A stretch of DNA of 64,000 nt from positions 248,001 to 312,000 of the forward strand of contig NZ_VBSB01000008.1 of assembly GCF_013337765.1 (NCBI RefSeq), given 5' to 3'. Origin of the DNA: Mycolicibacterium sphagni. Its GTDB lineage: Bacteria; Actinomycetota; Actinomycetes; Mycobacteriales; Mycobacteriaceae. A program made the translations under genes and the position numbers. Below, in pieces: positions 1 to 7,810 of the stretch; the stretch's first letter is position 1; every line of letters begins with the position of its first letter. The notes under the pieces were generated by a model. It was not told the DNA's origin. It was given only the letters and a program-made list of their open reading frames with translations, and ran no database searches.

Positions 1-793
1 AGCCGGTCAGGTACCTCATGTACCGGTCGTACACCTCGCGCGACTGCAGGGCCACGGCCTCTTCCTCGCTGGCCTCGAGCGCCGCTGCCCACTGGTCCAG
101 GGTGCGGGCGTAATGCAGCCGCAGCGGGTGGACCCGGTTGACGTTGAAGCCGGCGCGGATGGCGTGCTCCTGGACGTCCGTCACCTTGGGCAACCGGCCA
201 CCGGGGAAGATCTCGTCCATGATGAATTTGAAAAACTTCAAGTGCCGCATCGTAATTGGCATTCCGCGCTCGGCGAATTCCTCGTCACTCGGCAGAACGA
301 TGGTGTGCAGCAACATCAGTCCATCGGCGGGCAGCGCGTCGTAAGCCATCTTGAAGAAGGCTTCGTAGCGATCCGATCCGAAGTGTTCGAACGCACCGAT
401 CGAGACGATTCGGTCGACCGGCTCGTCGAACTGCTCCCAACCCTCGAGCAGGACTCGCCGCGACCGAGTGCTCTCGGAGTCGTCGAACAGCTGTTGGACG
501 TGCAGCGCCTGATTCTTGCTCAGGGTCAGCCCGATCACGTTGACGTCGTAGCGATCCAGAGCACGCATCAGCGTGGCTCCCCAACCGCAACCGACATCGA
601 GCAACGTCATGCCCGGCTCAAGGCCCAACTTCCCCAGCGACAGATCGATCTTGGCGATCTGTGCCTGCTCGAGCGTCAGATCCTCAGTCTCGAAGTATGC
701 GCAGCTGTAGGTCTGGGTCTTGTCCAGGAAGAGCCGATAGAAGTCGTCGGACAGGTCGTAATGGTGCTGCACGTCGTCGAAACGCGGCTCCAT
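1..793 (-). CDS. cmaA1: cyclopropane mycolic acid synthase (CmaA1-like), 3' end outside window
   Basis: SAM-dependent methyltransferase that adds cyclopropane (or methyl) groups to meromycolic chains. About 264 residues are visible; the frame is still open at base 1, so the C-terminus is missing. Family hallmarks are HYDLSDDFYRLFLD near the N-terminus, TYSCAYFE, the SAM-binding LLDVGCGWGA, GLTLSKNQ, SIGAFEHFG and EIFPGGRLP. From memory the sequence is closest to M. tuberculosis CmaA1, but distinguishing CmaA1 from CmaA2 or MmaA needs a tree. The ATG at 793 gives a CmaA1-like N-terminus. An in-frame GTG at 868 would add 25 residues and cannot be excluded; neither has a strong ribosome binding site. 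Confidence 0.88.
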   Translation of the reverse strand, partial: MEPRFDDVQHHYDLSDDFYRLFLDKTQTYSCAYFETEDLTLEQAQIAKIDLSLGKLGLEPGMTLLDVGCGWGATLMRALDRYDVNVIGLTLSKNQALHVQQLFDDSESTRSRRVLLEGWEQFDEPVDRIVSIGAFEHFGSDRYEAFFKMAYDALPADGLMLLHTIVLPSDEEFAERGMPITMRHLKFFKFIMDEIFPGGRLPKVTDVQEHAIRAGFNVNRVHPLRLHYARTLDQWAAALEASEEEAVALQSREVYDRYMRYLTG

Positions 794-890
794 ACATTCG
801 GCTTGTTCGGCGTCTGCCGGTGTATCTAACAAAGTGGTGTCCTGTTCTTGCGTCGCACTCCGGCCCACCCCCGCAAGACCGGCCACACTC

Positions 891-910
891 CCCGGGTGAC
901 CTAACCCGGG
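891..910. promoter_or_regulatory. inverted repeat CCCGGGT-N6-ACCCGGG upstream of the mycolic acid synthase gene
   Basis: Seven-base perfect arms with a six-base spacer lie about 100 bases upstream of the ATG of the methyltransferase gene and between it and the divergent intergenic region. A minus-strand TAGGCT (912-917) just upstream could be its -10 element. It could be an operator or simply a small hairpin; no regulator can be assigned. Confidence 0.3.
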
Positions 911-976
911 TAGCCTACGTGACCAACCCGCGAAGTCCCCACTTGAGCAAACTGTGAGGCAGCTAAATATCGGCTG

Positions 977-1228
977 TTATGCGGAATTGCCGGCCTCCTC
1001 GTCCTTGCCGTAAATGGGCTGTCCTTCATCGTTGAGCCAATCGTTGACGGCGGTGCCGGTAACGGTGTTGTGGGACCCGGGCAAAACCGCCGTCGGCCGG
1101 CCCTCATAGGACTTCATCATTTCTTTCGCGATGCCCTTCGCGTGCTCACCCGGAACGGGTATGTCGCCCTGGCCGTGTTGCTCGGGGGCCTGGTCGGAAG
1201 GACTTTCGGAGCTTTCTGGAGTGCTCAC
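977..1228 (-). CDS. small conserved mycobacterial hypothetical protein
   Basis: An 83-residue hydrophilic, acidic protein with a Ser/Pro/Gln-rich N-terminus and a more ordered-looking C-terminal half (GIAKEMMKSYEGRPTAVLPG, NDWLNDEGQPIYGKD). There is no signal peptide, membrane segment or metal-binding motif. It starts with GTG at 1228, preceded by AAGGGA eight bases upstream, a good ribosome binding site. I believe similar small proteins occur across mycobacteria but know no function. It is divergent from the protease gene downstream. Confidence 0.65.
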   Translation of the reverse strand: MSTPESSESPSDQAPEQHGQGDIPVPGEHAKGIAKEMMKSYEGRPTAVLPGSHNTVTGTAVNDWLNDEGQPIYGKDEEAGNSA

Positions 1229-1414
1229 GATCGGAGTCCCTTCTCGTCCGTTGGGGGCGATGTTGAGGATGAGGTGGAGCGGCTAGCTGATGCTGTGCAA
1301 AGGACTGCCCAAATGTGGGCTCCACCAAACCGTGATATTCCGCCCAGCAACCCCGCGAGCGGCTAAAAGAGTGTCCGAGTGCCACTCGAGCCGCTTTTCA
1401 GGCAAAGTTGAGCT

Positions 1415-2491
1415 ATGGACGCAAAGGTTCCGCTTCGCCGCGGCCGCCGGCTCATCACCATGCTGGCGGCCCTTCTGCTGGTGCCGGCTCTGGTCACGGG
1501 GCCCGCGCACGCCGCACCGGCGCCCAATGGCCCTGCTCCCCTGGCGCCGCCGCTGGACCAATCGGCGGTGCTGGGATTGGTCACCCCGGGACTCGTCGAT
1601 ATCAACACGACACTCAACTATCAAGGCGCGGTCGGTGCCGGCACCGGCATCGTGCTCGACGCGGGCGGCGAGGTGCTGACCAACAACCACGTCATCGAGG
1701 GGGCCACCGGAATCACCGCCACGAGCTTGGCCAACGGGCGCACGTACCCCGTGGACGTCGTCGGCTACGACAGGACCAACGACATCGCCCTGGTCCGGTT
1801 GCGCGGCGCCGGTGATCTCCCGGTCGCGTCACTGGGCACTTCGTCGGGCATCGCAGTGGGTGATCCGATCGCGGCGATCGGAAATGCCGGCGGGGCCGGC
1901 GGAGCGCCGAGTTTCTCGCCGGGCAACATCACCCAACTGGGCGCCTCGGTGCGCGCCTCCGATGAGTCCGGTGGCGGGACCCGGGAACTCTCCGATCTGA
2001 TCCGGGTGGCCGCCGACGTCCGCCCCGGTGACTCGGGCGGTCCGTTGGTCAACGCCGCCGGCCAGGTGGTCGGCGTCAACGTCGCCGCCACCCTGACCTA
2101 CCGGATGGGGAACGTCCACGGCGGCGAGGGATTCGCCATCCCGATCGACCGTGCCCTGGGCATCGCCAACGCGATCCGGTCTGGTGGCGGCGCGGGTGTG
2201 CACATGGGCGATACCGCGTTCATCGGCGTCGGCATCGCCGACGCACAGAATGGTGGCCCCGCCGGAGCCGTTGTGCGCCAAGTGCTTCCGGATACTCCCG
2301 CCCGCGGGGTGGGTATCGCGCCTGGTGACGTCATCACGGGGGTGGATGCGGTCACGATCAATACCGCCGCCGATCTGTCCAACGTCATGGACTCCCACCA
2401 CCCCGGCGACACCATCACGCTGAACTGGATCGACCGTGAGGGCAATCCGCGCAGCGCGCCGCTGGTGCTCGGTGCGGGGCCCGTCGGCTGA
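1415..2491 (+). CDS. pepA: secreted trypsin-like serine protease with PDZ domain (PepA-like)
   Basis: A 358-residue HtrA/DegP-class (S1C) protease. A signal peptide with RRGRR followed by a hydrophobic stretch ends near AHA33. The catalytic triad is visible: His about 92 (TNNHVIEG), Asp about 123 (RTNDIALVRL) and Ser about 207 (PGDSGGPLVN). A PDZ domain follows (about 260-350), with GVGIAPGDVITGVD and HHPGDTI. Length and layout match M. tuberculosis PepA (Rv0125, recalled). No transmembrane anchor follows the signal, so the mature protein is probably released or held in the cell envelope, where it would cleave misfolded exported proteins. The substrate is unknown. Confidence 0.9.
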   Translation: MDAKVPLRRGRRLITMLAALLLVPALVTGPAHAAPAPNGPAPLAPPLDQSAVLGLVTPGLVDINTTLNYQGAVGAGTGIVLDAGGEVLTNNHVIEGATGITATSLANGRTYPVDVVGYDRTNDIALVRLRGAGDLPVASLGTSSGIAVGDPIAAIGNAGGAGGAPSFSPGNITQLGASVRASDESGGGTRELSDLIRVAADVRPGDSGGPLVNAAGQVVGVNVAATLTYRMGNVHGGEGFAIPIDRALGIANAIRSGGGAGVHMGDTAFIGVGIADAQNGGPAGAVVRQVLPDTPARGVGIAPGDVITGVDAVTINTAADLSNVMDSHHPGDTITLNWIDREGNPRSAPLVLGAGPVG

Positions 2492-2493
2492 TG

Positions 2494-3264
2494 TCAGGTG
2501 TGCAGCTCGGCGCGCAGCTGCATGAACCGGAACAGGCCGGGGCCACCCGCCACCGGTTCGTAGGCGGCCACCACGTCGTCGATGAACCCGGCGCGGTCGG
2601 CCTCGGGGATGTGGTCGGTCCAGGCGGTGCAACCCACCGTGCACCAGGCCGTGAACTTCGCGGTGGATTCGAAATCCCATTCGCGATCGCGCACTGTCAG
2701 CGAGTCGACGTGGAGGCTGCTCCGCTCGGCCAGCTCGCCGAATGCCGAAGGATCGGGGTGGGCGAACGGCGCCTCGAACCCGGTGAAGTACGACGCCCAG
2801 CGGGGACCGCGGGCCACCTGCATCGCGGTGGACTCGATGCTGGGACGCGCACTGTCGCAGACCATCTGAATCAGGGCGCGGCCGCCCGGGCGTAGCGCCT
2901 CGGCGATACCGGTCAGCGCCTCGCCGAGCTGCGGTACCCAGTGCAGCGCGTTGAACGAGACCACCATGTCGAAGCTGCTGCCGAACGGAAGGCGGCGAGC
3001 GTCACCGCAGACGAACACCGGGCCGGCCGGTCCCGGCGGGCCGGCCTGCCGGGCGGCGGCCACCATTCTGGGCGAGGCGTCGACGCCGATGACGCACCCG
3101 CGGGGAAGGCGATCGGCGATCTCGCGAGTGAGGAAGCCGTCGCCGCAGCCGACGTCGAGCACCCACTCGCTGCCGTCGACGACGAGTTCGGCAAGGGTCT
3201 CGGCGGCAACGGTGCGCTGCAGGCTGCTGACCCGGCTGTAGTCCCGGCCGCTCCAGTCCGCCAC
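2494..3264 (-). CDS. class I SAM-dependent methyltransferase
   Basis: A 256-residue Rossmann-fold methyltransferase. Motif I is VLDVGCGDGFLT, followed by VIGVDASPRMVAAAR, VCGDARRLPFG and VSFNALHWV, typical of the UbiE/trans-aconitate methyltransferase group. The GTG at 3264 begins VADWSGRDYSRVSSLQ, which fits the usual start of this family; a TTG at 3306 would add 14 residues and lacks support. The stop lies three bases from that of the convergent protease gene. The substrate cannot be inferred. Confidence 0.8.
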   Translation of the reverse strand: MADWSGRDYSRVSSLQRTVAAETLAELVVDGSEWVLDVGCGDGFLTREIADRLPRGCVIGVDASPRMVAAARQAGPPGPAGPVFVCGDARRLPFGSSFDMVVSFNALHWVPQLGEALTGIAEALRPGGRALIQMVCDSARPSIESTAMQVARGPRWASYFTGFEAPFAHPDPSAFGELAERSSLHVDSLTVRDREWDFESTAKFTAWCTVGCTAWTDHIPEADRAGFIDDVVAAYEPVAGGPGLFRFMQLRAELHT

Positions 3265-3317
3265 CGGGACAGTTAACGTCAAGGCTGGTATCGGCGGCAA
3301 TAGCAAGGATGGAACAC

Positions 3318-3887
3318 ATGAGCACTGCCCTGGCGCGCGGCGTCGCGACGATGATCACGATGCTGGCGGTCGCGACGGCCGCACCGGCGCGGGCTGATTC
3401 ACCCGAACCGCTGTACAACCTGGTCGACGCCGCGGCGCAGCGGTTGCAGACCGCCGATGCGGTGGCCGCCAACAAGTGGCTGACTGGTGGCCCGATCACC
3501 GATCCCGCCCGGGTCAAGGTGGTGTTGGAAGCGGTGTCCAAGGATGCCGAATCTCGCGGTGTGGCAACCGATTACGCCACCAGTGCGTTCGCCAATCAGA
3601 TCAACGCGACCGAGGCGATCGAGTACGCCCGTTTCGCCGGCTGGAAGTTCGACCCGGCCAGCGCGCCGACGGCCGCGCCGGACCTGTCGGCGTCCCGGTC
3701 GGTCATCGACGGTCTCAACCGCCAGATCGTCGAGCAGTTCTCGGTGCAGTGGCCGCTGCTGAACTCCCCTGGCTGTGGTCCGGCGCTGGCCGCGGCCAAG
3801 GGCGTCGTCGCCGGGGAACGGCAGTTCGACGATCTCTACCGGACGGCGTTGGACGTCGCCACCCGGTCGTACTGTCCCGCAGGCTAA
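3318..3887 (+). CDS. secreted chorismate mutase, AroQ gamma class
   Basis: A 189-residue exported all-helical chorismate mutase converting chorismate to prephenate outside the cytoplasm. It has a signal peptide (cleavage after ARA) and then the AroQ-gamma core: VDAAAQRLQTAD, VAANKW, NATEAIEYARFAGWKFDPASAP and DLSASRSVIDGLN. These match M. tuberculosis Rv1885c (recalled) and include the Arg/Lys/Glu positions lining its active site. Two cysteines (PGCGP, SYCPAG) fit the family's disulfide. The start at 3318 has AAGGA eight bases upstream; an ATG at 3309 is too close to it. The last four bases overlap the convergent DUF4331 gene. Confidence 0.9.
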   Translation: MSTALARGVATMITMLAVATAAPARADSPEPLYNLVDAAAQRLQTADAVAANKWLTGGPITDPARVKVVLEAVSKDAESRGVATDYATSAFANQINATEAIEYARFAGWKFDPASAPTAAPDLSASRSVIDGLNRQIVEQFSVQWPLLNSPGCGPALAAAKGVVAGERQFDDLYRTALDVATRSYCPAG

Positions 3888-4894
3888 TTCGCCGGGTGTG
3901 GGTTGCCCAGATACGGGAAGACGTCGACGGTGTCGGTGTGCGGCGCGAGCCCACTAGGCGGGCAGTCACCCTTGGTCAGGAACGCCAGCCGATAGTCGAT
4001 GACATCGTCGGTGAACACCCGGCCGTTGGGGTACTTCGCCGGCTTGGCCGGGTCGAAGTGCAGCATGTCGGGCAAGGTGCCCTCGCGGTCGATCTCCGCG
4101 ACGGCTTCCTCGTCGGTGTAACCGCCGGTGTGGCCCATCAGGTGCACGAACTGCCCCGTCCAGCGCTCCCGGTCGTTGACCGGCACGCTGGCGTTGTATT
4201 CGAGTTTGGTGTCGTCGGTGTTGAAGAAGCTGCTCACCGACGGATGTCCGGCACGGTCGACGTGGTTCAGTTCGCCGTTCTCCTTGAGGCTGCACCGGCC
4301 CCAGATCCGGATGTCGGGGTTGGCGCCCAGTTCGGCGGTCGGGAGTTCGATCGCGATCGAGAACACGTTGGCCGTCAGGTTGGAGTCGACCCCCGTCCAC
4401 GGTGACGTGTCGCCCAGATGCAGGTCGGTGAAGTTGCGCTTACCGCTGGTGTCGAACAGGTTCTTGATGCCGTCGAAATCGAAGAAGAACGCGTCGCTGC
4501 GCGCGCCCGCGGCGAACGTGTACTCCCCGGACCGGTGGACACTCGCGGTCGGGCCGAACGAGACCTCGACGGCGTCGAAGAGCTTCTCGCCCAACGGAAG
4601 TGGTGATTCTGCCTCGTCGCCGACGGACTTGAAGACGTCGACGGTCTGGCGCCCGTCCTGAGGTACCGAGAAGATGAAGCTGAAGGCGATGTCGTTGAGC
4701 AGATCGCCGTCGTTGTCGACCGCCAGCCGGTAGATGGCGTCGGGGTGTAGCGCGTCGGCGTTCGGATTGGCGTTGAGGATCAGCACCGTTCGCGTGGGGT
4801 CGGCGGGGGCCTGAAATGCATACAGGTCGCAGAGATCCAGGCGCTGGTCGCCCAGTGGTGGGCCAAGGCTCAGACCGGTGAAATGGTTCGACAT
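3884..4894 (-). CDS. DUF4331 family protein
   Basis: A 336-residue protein beginning MSNHFTGLSLG with the family motifs DLCDLYAFQ, TVLILNANPN and ALHPDAIYRL, followed by a beta-rich body (FFFDFDGIKNLF, FSIAIELPTAELG). The family is reported in many bacteria but has no established biochemical function. GGAG lies ten bases before the ATG at 4894. The same frame is open for about 100 codons upstream, but this extension is low quality and overlaps the next gene. No signal peptide is visible at the chosen start. Confidence 0.8.
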   Translation of the reverse strand: MSNHFTGLSLGPPLGDQRLDLCDLYAFQAPADPTRTVLILNANPNADALHPDAIYRLAVDNDGDLLNDIAFSFIFSVPQDGRQTVDVFKSVGDEAESPLPLGEKLFDAVEVSFGPTASVHRSGEYTFAAGARSDAFFFDFDGIKNLFDTSGKRNFTDLHLGDTSPWTGVDSNLTANVFSIAIELPTAELGANPDIRIWGRCSLKENGELNHVDRAGHPSVSSFFNTDDTKLEYNASVPVNDRERWTGQFVHLMGHTGGYTDEEAVAEIDREGTLPDMLHFDPAKPAKYPNGRVFTDDVIDYRLAFLTKGDCPPSGLAPHTDTVDVFPYLGNPHPAN

Positions 4895-4955
4895 GGCAAA
4901 ACTCCTCAGCCGCCGCGGGTTCGGGCACAGTGCCCGCCAACTGCACTTTGCCGGA

Positions 4956-5840
4956 TCAGTTCTGCCGGGGCAACAACTCGTCGATGAAACGGTCGATGAA
5001 CTCGTCGGCGGGCGTCTCACCGAGTGGGCGGATGACGAACTTGCTGAGCCCCGCAGCGATGAGACCGTCGAGCTGTCTGTGCAATTGCTGCCAGTCGCCG
5101 GCCAGGAGTTCGGCCGGATCCGCGTCGGGTCGCCGCGCGCGGACACCGGCCACGACGGCATCGGGTAAGCCACCGTCGGCGACGGCAAGGCTCAGCCCGA
5201 AGTGATCCGGCTCGATGGCTCGGCCGGCCTCGGCGGCGGCGCGCTCGATGCTCGCCCTGGCGCCGCGGGCCTCCTCCGGGGTGAGGAAGCTCCCCAGCCA
5301 GCCATCGGCGAGGCGCCCGATCCGGCGGAATGCCGCCGGTGCCGACCCACCGAGCCAGATGTCGACAGGCACCGGCGGACGGATGCCCAGCGATGCCGCG
5401 GTGAGCTGAAAGAACCGGCCGGCGAAGGTCACCTCGTCACCGGTCAGCAACGCGCGCACGACGTGCAGCGCCTCGTCGAACACCGCGGCGCGCTGGCCGT
5501 CAGGGACGGGAAACAGATCCCATTCCGCCGGCGACGCCGGGCGCAGCCCGAACGCGGGCAGCACCCGTTTGGGGCCGAGCGCGGCCAGCGATGCCAACGC
5601 TTTGGCGACCAGAACCGGGTTGCGGCCGGGCAGCACCGCTACCGATGTGCCGACCTTGAGGCGCTCGGTGCGGCCCAGCGTGTAGGCCATGCCTGCGAAC
5701 GGGTCGACGGCCGGGGTGTAGACCAGTTCCGAGAACCAGAGTGAGTCGACGCCTGCCGACTCCAGCCGGTCGATGACTCGGGGTAGGTCCTGGATGGCAT
5801 TCCCGAAACTCACACCGAACCGGATCTTCACGTCGCTCAC
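4956..5840 (-). CDS. luciferase-like (LLM) F420-type oxidoreductase
   Basis: A 294-residue TIM-barrel protein of the luciferase-like monooxygenase superfamily, which in mycobacteria usually uses coenzyme F420. Typical segments are IRFGVSFGN at the N-terminus, SLWFSELVY, VGTSVAVLPGRNPVLVAKALASL and DIWLGGSAPAAFRRIGRLADGWLGSF. The substrate cannot be assigned. The GTG at 5840 is preceded at six bases by TACCGT and has no Shine-Dalgarno sequence, suggesting a leaderless message. Confidence 0.8.
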   Translation of the reverse strand: MSDVKIRFGVSFGNAIQDLPRVIDRLESAGVDSLWFSELVYTPAVDPFAGMAYTLGRTERLKVGTSVAVLPGRNPVLVAKALASLAALGPKRVLPAFGLRPASPAEWDLFPVPDGQRAAVFDEALHVVRALLTGDEVTFAGRFFQLTAASLGIRPPVPVDIWLGGSAPAAFRRIGRLADGWLGSFLTPEEARGARASIERAAAEAGRAIEPDHFGLSLAVADGGLPDAVVAGVRARRPDADPAELLAGDWQQLHRQLDGLIAAGLSKFVIRPLGETPADEFIDRFIDELLPRQN

Positions 5841-5846
5841 TCCGCC

Positions 5847-5852
5847 ACGGTA
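5847..5852 (-). promoter_or_regulatory. -10 element TACCGT, leaderless start
   Basis: TANNNT hexamer ending six bases before the GTG at 5840. Transcription would start at or next to the start codon. Confidence 0.5.
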
Positions 5853-5961
5853 ACCCTGCGCCAGATAACGACACAGGCACGGATGTGCGCGGTTTCGGGG
5901 GTTGCGAACCTTAACCTATGGGTGTGACGGATGTTACGGATGTGGTTTCTGGGACCGGCAC

Positions 5962-6789
5962 GTGCGCGAGGTAACCCGGCGCCAGTTCGTCATCGGGCTG
6001 CTCGCTTCGGCCAGCCTCGTCGGGACGTCCAGTGCGATCGCGATGTCGCAGACCAACACTCCGTTGTCAGCCACCAAGGCTCCCCCGCCACCGATCGGCG
6101 CGGCGCCGTTGCTCCCCCCGCCGTCACCGGCGGCCCGCGTGGCGCTGCCGGGCGGCGCTGAGCTGACTAAGCTGCCGGGCAAGGGCGACCTGCTGGCCAT
6201 CACCGTCGACGACGGGGTGAATTCCGAAGTGGTGCGGCTGTATACCCAGCTGGCCAAGGACACCGGTATTCGGCTGACGTACTTCGTCAACGGCGTCTAC
6301 GACTCCTGGCGCGACAACGCCGCCCTGCTGCGGCCGCTGGTCGACGCCGGCCAGATCCAGCTCGGCAACCACACCTGGTCCCACCCCGACCTGACCAGGC
6401 TGCCCAAGGATCAGGTCGCCGACCAGTTGCGGCGCAACGACCAGTTCCTGCGTGCCACGTTCGGTGCCGACGCCACACCGTATTTCCGGCCGCCCTATGG
6501 CAGCCACAACGACGAAGTCGATGCCGTCGCCGCCGATCTGGGGTACCGGATTCCGACGCTGTGGTCGGGATCGTTGTCCGACTCCACGCTGGTGACCGAG
6601 GACTACATCGTCAAGATGGCCGACCAGTACTTCATCCAGCAGAACATCGTCATCGGTCACCTCAACCATCTGCCGGTCACCCACGTCTACCCCGCGCTGG
6701 TAGACATCATCCGGTCGCGCAATCTGCGCACCGTCACGCTCAACGACGTTTTCCTGCAGCCGGAGATCCCGCACATCACGTCGGCTTAG
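5962..6789 (+). CDS. Tat-exported polysaccharide deacetylase (NodB domain)
   Basis: A 275-residue carbohydrate esterase family 4 protein predicted to remove acetyl groups from a cell-wall glycan. The N-terminus TRRQFVIGLLASASLVG is a twin-arginine signal. The NodB motifs are in order: TVDDG (catalytic and metal Asp), GNHTWSHPDL (metal His pair), YFRPPYGSHN, and IVIGHLNH near the end. The GTG at 5962 places the twin arginine near residue 6; a TTG at 5902 would prepend a Cys-rich, unlikely segment. The stop TAG is part of the -10 hexamer of the next gene. Confidence 0.85.
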   Translation: MREVTRRQFVIGLLASASLVGTSSAIAMSQTNTPLSATKAPPPPIGAAPLLPPPSPAARVALPGGAELTKLPGKGDLLAITVDDGVNSEVVRLYTQLAKDTGIRLTYFVNGVYDSWRDNAALLRPLVDAGQIQLGNHTWSHPDLTRLPKDQVADQLRRNDQFLRATFGADATPYFRPPYGSHNDEVDAVAADLGYRIPTLWSGSLSDSTLVTEDYIVKMADQYFIQQNIVIGHLNHLPVTHVYPALVDIIRSRNLRTVTLNDVFLQPEIPHITSA

Positions 6790-6792
6790 GAT
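6787..6792 (+). promoter_or_regulatory. -10 element TAGGAT, leaderless start
   Basis: TANNNT hexamer six bases before the ATG at 6799. Its TAG is the stop codon of the upstream deacetylase gene. Confidence 0.5.
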
Positions 6793-6798
6793 CACGCC

Positions 6799-7254
6799 AT
6801 GGAAGGCTCCGTGACCGTGCACATCGCTGCACCGGCAGACAAGATCTGGAATCTCATCGCCGACATCACAAAGACCGGTGAGTTCTCCCCGGAGGTGTTC
6901 GAGTCCGAATGGCTCGGCGGCGCCACCGGTCCGGCGTTGGGTGCGAAGTTCCGCGGCCACGTCCGCCGCAACGAGATCGGCCCCGTCTACTGGACCACCT
7001 GCCGCGTCACCGCGTGCGAGCCGGGACGCGAATTCGGGTTCGCCGTGCTGGCCGGCGACAAGGCACTCAACAACTGGCACTACCGTCTCGACCCGAGCGG
7101 TGACGGCACCGACGTGACGGAGTCGTTCCGGCTCGCCAAGTCTGCGCCGATGCGGATCTTCTGGTTGTTCGGCGGTTATCTGCGGGGTCGGCGCAACCGC
7201 CGAGACATGCGCACGACGCTGGAACGAATCAAGAAAGTCGTTGAGAACAACTGA
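6799..7254 (+). CDS. SRPBCC (polyketide cyclase/START-like) protein
   Basis: A 151-residue helix-grip protein: VTVHIAAPADKIWNLIADI at the N-terminus, then ESEWLGGATGPALGAKFRGH and a long amphipathic C-terminal helix (RRNRRDMRTTLERIKKVVE). The fold binds hydrophobic ligands; the ligand here is unknown. I recall a similar protein, Rv1883c, near the chorismate mutase gene in M. tuberculosis, so this neighbourhood looks conserved. It starts ten bases after the deacetylase gene but appears to have its own leaderless promoter. Confidence 0.8.
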   Translation: MEGSVTVHIAAPADKIWNLIADITKTGEFSPEVFESEWLGGATGPALGAKFRGHVRRNEIGPVYWTTCRVTACEPGREFGFAVLAGDKALNNWHYRLDPSGDGTDVTESFRLAKSAPMRIFWLFGGYLRGRRNRRDMRTTLERIKKVVENN

Positions 7255-7273
7255 ATCTCGGCCGCGGTCGCCG

Positions 7274-7293
7274 ACCGGTTTGATACAACCGGT
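7274..7293. promoter_or_regulatory. candidate operator ACCGGTT-N6-AACCGGT
   Basis: A perfect 7-base inverted repeat with spacer TGATAC ends three bases before the ATG at 7296. The spacer resembles a -10 element, so a repressor bound here would block transcription initiation of the SnoaL-like gene. Confidence 0.45.
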
Positions 7294-7295
7294 GC

Positions 7296-7799
7296 ATGGG
7301 TCGATGGTCACGCGAAGAAATTGAGACAGCGTTCGAAGAACACAAGCAGGTTGTCGTCGGCATCGGCGAGAGTTGGGACTGGTCCCGGTTCGCCGACCAG
7401 TTCACCGAGGACGCTACCTACGTAGAGCACTCCTACGGGACGTTCCAGGGGCGCGAGGCGATCCGCAATTGGATCGTCAGCACCATGAACACTTTCCCGG
7501 GCACCGAGATGCCATTCTTCCCTGCGACCTGGCATTCCATCGATGTCGACAAGGGTTGGGTGATCTGCGAATTCCAGAATCGGATGCGCGATCCCGGCGA
7601 CGGCAGCATCCACGAAGAGCCCAACCTGTCGGTGCTCAAGTACGCCGGCGACGGGCTGTGGAGCTATGAGGAAGACGCCTACAACCCGATGAACTTCATG
7701 CCGATGGTGAAGGGCTATATCGAGGCGTCGAAGCGACTCGGAACCATCTCCGAGGACGCGGTGACATTCGCCAGAAACATGGGCTGGGATCTGCCCTGA
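7296..7799 (+). CDS. SnoaL-like/NTF2-fold protein
   Basis: A 167-residue protein with an NTF2-like cone fold: an N-terminal helix, DWSRFADQFTEDATYVEHSYGTFQGREAIRNWI (the usual entry to the pocket), then strands around PATWHSIDVDKGWVICEFQNRM. Such proteins act as small isomerases, hydrolases or ligand binders; the reaction here is unknown. The ATG at 7296 lies three bases downstream of a palindromic candidate operator and lacks a Shine-Dalgarno sequence. The gene is convergent with the threonine-synthase-like gene. Confidence 0.78.
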   Translation: MGRWSREEIETAFEEHKQVVVGIGESWDWSRFADQFTEDATYVEHSYGTFQGREAIRNWIVSTMNTFPGTEMPFFPATWHSIDVDKGWVICEFQNRMRDPGDGSIHEEPNLSVLKYAGDGLWSYEEDAYNPMNFMPMVKGYIEASKRLGTISEDAVTFARNMGWDLP

Positions 7800-7810
7800 G
7801 CCAGCTTGTC

